Source of the DNA: Myxococcus eversor
Lineage (GTDB): Bacteria > Myxococcota > Myxococcia > Myxococcales > Myxococcaceae
Assembly: GCF_010894455.1 (NCBI RefSeq)
Contig: NZ_JAAIXY010000018.1
Span: forward strand, 1 to 64,000
Length of the DNA stretch: 64,000 nt
Reading direction: 5' to 3'
Under the pieces are notes generated by a model that was not told the DNA's origin, did no database searches, and saw only the letters and a list, made by a program, of their open reading frames with translations. Both the position numbers and the translations under genes were made by a program. Each line of letters starts with the position of its first letter. Position 1 is the first letter of the stretch. Positions 62,437 to 64,000 of the stretch are shown one piece after another.

Positions 62437-63042
62437 CTACTCGCCAGGCAGAGTCACCGCGTACCGCGTGAGGTCCTGCGGCGTGTTCACGTTCACCAGC
62501 GAGCGCAGCGACGGGTCCACTGCGCGCAGCGTGGACTCGGGCAGCAGTCGCGCGCGGAAGCGTGAGAGGAGCTGACGCAGGGACGGGTCTTCGGACAACG
62601 TGGCGCGCCAGACCCGCGCGAGCGCGGCGCGGTACACGGCCAGAAGGGGCTCCACGCGTCCGCCCGCCTCGAAGCACACCGCGTCCACGTCGTCACCGCG
62701 CGCGTCGAGCAACACGCGCAGGACATCGGGCGAGATGAACGGCATGTCACACGCCACCGCCACCACCCAGGGAGTCCGCGCCGCGGACAGCGCCGCGTGG
62801 ACTCCACCGGGTGCGCCCTTGTCCGGCACCACATCCGCCACGGTGCGCAGCGCATAACGCGCGTAGGGTTCCGGCGAGTTGGCGACGAGGAGCACCTCTC
62901 CGAAGAGGGGCGTCAGCGCGAGCATGCGCGCCAGCACGGTGCGGCCTTCGACTTCCAGCAGGCCCTTGGGCACGCCGGAGAGGCGACGCCCCTGGCCTCC
63001 CGCGATGATGGCGAGCGTCACGTCCGGATACGCGGTGTCCAT
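62437..63042 (-). CDS. mobA: Molybdenum cofactor guanylyltransferase MobA
   Basis: A 201-residue protein with the MobA nucleotidyltransferase pattern: TLAIIAGGQGRRLSGVPKGL (GTP-binding Gly loop and Lys), VVPDKGAPGGVHAALSAART, VVAVACDMPFISPDVL (metal Asp), and EPLLAVYRAAL. MobA links GMP to molybdopterin to make the dinucleotide cofactor. ATG 63042 is chosen because a longer frame to 63135 has no ribosome site. The divergent neighbour is moeA, also in cofactor synthesis, which supports the call. Confidence 0.92.
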   Translation of the reverse strand: MDTAYPDVTLAIIAGGQGRRLSGVPKGLLEVEGRTVLARMLALTPLFGEVLLVANSPEPYARYALRTVADVVPDKGAPGGVHAALSAARTPWVVAVACDMPFISPDVLRVLLDARGDDVDAVCFEAGGRVEPLLAVYRAALARVWRATLSEDPSLRQLLSRFRARLLPESTLRAVDPSLRSLVNVNTPQDLTRYAVTLPGE

Positions 63043-63501
63043 GGCTCGTGTCTCGCCCTCCCCTGGAACGTCGGCACTTGCCCCCGGCCGCGTGCGACGC
63101 CACACGTTCCATCCCGAGTGCCGTGAGACACGCACTCACGAGAGCCTTCACGGGAGAATGCCACACCTAGCGCGGAGAGGTGAGCGCGGCCCCGCACTTC
63201 GAGCCCGATGCGGGCAGTAACGCGGCGGTCCACGTGGTGCATCCGCGCACGGGGCCTGTGCATCGGGGACAGGTCGCGGGTCCGCATCAAGCGCGTTCAT
63301 GAAGTGGATCCACGTGACGGGGTTCGCGGCGGGGCGGCCAGCAAGCGCGTTCATGAAGCGGATCCACGTGACGGGGTTCGCGGCGGGGGCGGCCACTCGC
63401 CGCTCCAGGCCCCGGCCCACCACCCAGGACAGCAGCCGAACAGACGGCCTCCGGTCCCATGGACAACCGCCAGGGCGCACAGCGTAGTCTGCGCGCTCCC
63501 G
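63043..63501. other. Divergent promoter region of mobA and moeA
   Basis: 459 bp with no supported gene. It contains the direct repeat described at 63288-63395 and should hold both promoters. No Moco riboswitch-like structure was recognised. Confidence 0.4.
63288..63395. repeat. 54-bp direct repeat with palindrome upstream of moeA
   Basis: Two nearly identical copies (63288-63340 and 63342-63395), differing by one substitution and one extra G. Each contains TCCACGTGAC with the CACGTG palindrome; the first copy also has GTGGATCCAC (perfect palindrome). The copies lie 107 bp upstream of moeA. They could be tandem regulator sites or a recent duplication. Confidence 0.8.
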
Positions 63502-64000
63502 ATGCCGCTCACGTCCCTCTCCGCCGCCCGGCAGGCCGCGCTTGAAGCCCTCGCTCCGGCGGCTTCCGAGCCCGTGCCCCTGCTCGACGCCCATGGCCGC
63601 TTCCTCGCCACGGACGTCCGGGCGTCGCGCTCGCTGCCGGGCTGCGACAACTCCGCCATGGATGGCTGGGCCGTGCGCGCGGAGGAGACTCGCGGTGCCA
63701 ATCGTGACCACCCCGCTCGGCTGCGCGTCATCGACACCATCTACGCGGGGGCCCTGCCCGCTCGCGCGCTCCAGCCAGGAGAGGCCGCGCGCATCTTCAC
63801 TGGTGCCCCCATTCCCTCGGGTGCCGATGCCGTCGTGCGCCAGGAGGCGGCGCGCGCGGCGGATGACGGCCTCACGGTGGACCTCTTCATCAGCGTGCCT
63901 CCCGGAAACGACATCCGGCGCACGGGCGAGGAGGTCCTCGCGGGCGCGCCGCTGTTTCGCGCGGGCCAGTGCGTGAATGCCTCGGTGCTCGGCATGCTCG
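63502..64000 (+). CDS. moeA: Molybdopterin molybdenumtransferase MoeA, N-terminal part (runs off the window)
   Basis: From ATG 63502 the frame is open to the last base: 166 codons are visible of a family usually around 400. Signature segments: ASRSLPGCDNSAMDGWAVRA (the CDNSAMDG box), AARIFTGAPIPSGADAVVRQ, and NDIRRTGEEVLAGAPLFRAG. MoeA inserts molybdate into molybdopterin, after MoaA-E and with MogA. No strong ribosome site is seen before this ATG. It is divergent from mobA, so the two cofactor genes share a promoter region. Confidence 0.92.
   Translation, partial: MPLTSLSAARQAALEALAPAASEPVPLLDAHGRFLATDVRASRSLPGCDNSAMDGWAVRAEETRGANRDHPARLRVIDTIYAGALPARALQPGEAARIFTGAPIPSGADAVVRQEAARAADDGLTVDLFISVPPGNDIRRTGEEVLAGAPLFRAGQCVNASVLGML

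Overview
The window is high-GC DNA, densely coding on both strands, and by gene content it comes from a myxobacterium, most likely Myxococcaceae (Myxococcus, Corallococcus or Pyxidicoccus type). The pointers are a DUF2378/TIGR02265 paralog, an Imm11 (MXAN_0049-type) immunity protein behind an AHH nuclease toxin tip, eukaryote-like Ser/Thr kinases, several hybrid histidine kinases, many lipoproteins and a 2,700-residue LamG protein. I saw no tRNA, rRNA, CRISPR array, insertion sequence or prophage. Species-level assignment is inference.

Layout. 1-957: toxin C-terminus and its immunity gene. 967-5920: a three-gene phosphorelay and c-di-GMP operon. 6076-7148: two XRE regulators facing an unusual three-palindrome operator. 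7202-10108: two Ser/Thr kinases, the second apparently a pseudokinase with a repetitive tail. 10224-12145: two paralogous zinc-ribbon, tail-anchored proteins. 12286-15444: small hypotheticals, a double-glycine Cys-rich peptide with a strong terminator, and a CBS protein with hexapeptide repeats. 16170-18913: a LysR remnant and a cytochrome-b-like / YceI / double-Rieske operon. 19413-23261: a GAF histidine kinase, an NTF2-like protein and a hypothetical. 23558-30009: a desaturase, then a complete divergent haem-copper oxidase operon (small membrane protein, CoxII, CoxI, CoxIII, dihaem cytochrome c lipoprotein) opposite a SCO1 copper chaperone.

30371-30690 is an array of about five 66-69 bp hairpin repeats. 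30710-42066 holds two hypotheticals, a macrodomain protein, a degenerate sigma54-type ATPase, a triple-USP protein, a GspG-like protein, a MshEN-REC-cyclase, an OmpA/thrombospondin-repeat lipoprotein, a four-GAF kinase and a possible RMD1-like membrane protein. 42367-53978 is mixed: tryptophan 2,3-dioxygenase, a hemerythrin, an acyltransferase/hydrolase pair, a frameshifted lipoprotein gene, a Memo-family protein, a JAMM-like lipoprotein and others. 54006-62108 is the giant LamG protein behind a nested dyad element. The right end carries mobA and the start of moeA (molybdenum cofactor synthesis), divergently arranged around a 54-bp direct repeat; moeA runs off the window.

Two themes recur. 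One is signalling and redox modules with missing canonical residues: NFT for DFG in a kinase, a receiver without its Asp, a sigma54-like ATPase without Walker A, and a cytochrome oxidase subunit I without the D- and K-channel residues. The other is small tandem duplications at gene ends: kinase tail, USP 3' end, CoxII N-terminus and the moeA upstream region. Neither the double-glycine peptide nor the toxin tip has visible partner enzymes beyond those listed.
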